The notes under the pieces: model-generated | Seen by the model: the letters and a program-made list of their open reading frames with translations, nothing else | Told to the model about the DNA's origin: nothing | The model's database searches: none | DNA from: Climacteris rufus | Taxonomy: Eukaryota > Chordata > Aves > Passeriformes > Climacteridae | Direction: 5' to 3' | DNA length: 64,000 nucleotides | NCBI GenBank assembly: GCA_013398175.1 | Contig: VZRZ01001017.1 | Location: 77,409 to 141,408, forward strand | Shown: in pieces, positions 63,255-64,000 of the stretch | How positions within the stretch are numbered: position 1 is the first letter of the stretch | How the letters are laid out: each line of letters opens with the position of its first letter | Made by a program: the position numbers and the translations under genes

Positions 63255-64000
63255 CTAAAGATCTATCTCTCTTTTTTATTTTGTTTTCCTCAAATGATGT
63301 CAGTAGAATTGTCTTTACTCATATTGTTATTAATAACAAGAATAGTTTTAGAGTGCAGATTTGGGTATTGGTCTCTTCTTTTCCTGTATAAAAAGAGTTA
63401 ATAAAAGAGTAAGTGCTAGTGACAGGTGGAAGACAGGTTTTGGAGGGCTTATTTGCCATGACTTGGAGCTGTAGAACTCTGTGAATTCTGCAAATTTCCC
63501 AGGTCTATGTCAGTGAAATAACTTGTATTGACTTTCCCTGTAACACAAAACAGCACTTTTCGAGCAGCACCCACAAATTCTCTGTATCATTCTCTGTGTT
63601 TTGCTTTAATCGCATGATATATGCCAGACTTTGACTCATCATTTGCTAAAGCACATAAAATGGTACTCAATCTTTATGCTTCTCTAGCCATACAGCTTTG
63701 CAGATTATTGTTTTACTGGTTCTTAGGTGATTATCTTACCCGTACAATATTACACTGCATAAAATTGTTTCTCTTCATAGGAAATTGAGTTTGCATTGTG
63801 ATTCATATTTGCAATTATTGCCTAAATCCTTTCAATGACTCAAAATGACACAGTTAGTAAAAAAAGCCAAACCAATCTCTGTGGATAACATATCTGCCCC
63901 TTGCCTTGAATTTTTGATAACCTGCACTAGCATGGTAGTCTTGCGAGCAAAATGTCTCTGGAACTGGTTCATGCTTCTCTCTTCTCCATGGTCATATAAG
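63255..64000. other. Unique AT-rich DNA, no gene seen
   Basis: No exon, RNA gene or repeat family recognised up to the window edge. Confidence 0.65.

Noticed and set aside
1..64000. tRNA, rRNA, CRISPR array or bacterial-type operon
   Set aside because: No B-box with matching acceptor stem, no rRNA blocks, no regularly spaced repeats, and the repeat content is that of a bird nuclear genome.

Overview
The window looks like vertebrate nuclear DNA, almost certainly from a bird. It is AT-rich and CpG-poor, has no long open reading frame, and is scattered with truncated CR1 LINE fragments ending in the avian ATTCTATGATTCTAT-type 3' tail. It also holds three solo-LTR-like insertions of endogenous retroviruses. 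I cannot name the species. The mix of CR1 debris and relatively well-preserved LTRs fits a songbird or other neoavian macrochromosome, in a gene desert or a very long intron.

Layout: unique DNA with an old antisense CR1 (2208-2500); a reverse-strand solo LTR with 5-bp target duplications (4911-5488); a compact LTR-like promoter block (9761-9976); an antisense CR1 scrap (11797-11930); a sense CR1 piece from the reverse-transcriptase region (13021-13535); short and long antisense CR1s (17084-17165, 22294-22885); a forward solo LTR of the same family as the first (24150-24730); a sense CR1 3' end (31320-31925); an antisense CR1 (35513-35770); a different, T-rich LTR (40371-41031); two sense CR1s (50753-51094, 54676-54911); a pentanucleotide array joined to an antisense CR1 tail (58754-58945); and an antisense CR1 (62890-63254). 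Between these lie long unique stretches with no recognisable exon, tRNA, rRNA or CRISPR.

No protein-coding host gene could be supported. The longest open frames (up to 147 codons) are antisense shadows of CR1 or chance frames. I found no convincing new multi-gene system. What merits a second look is structural: a perfect 12-bp hairpin (38978-39006), a cluster of hairpins sharing one arm sequence (43155-43293), a tandemly duplicated hairpin unit (57011-57066), a two-phase pentanucleotide array at a CR1 tail, a possible noncoding exon with matched splice sites (48518-48591), and a few CpG-containing patches that may be conserved regulatory elements or eroded LTRs. Boundaries of old repeats are by eye and approximate.
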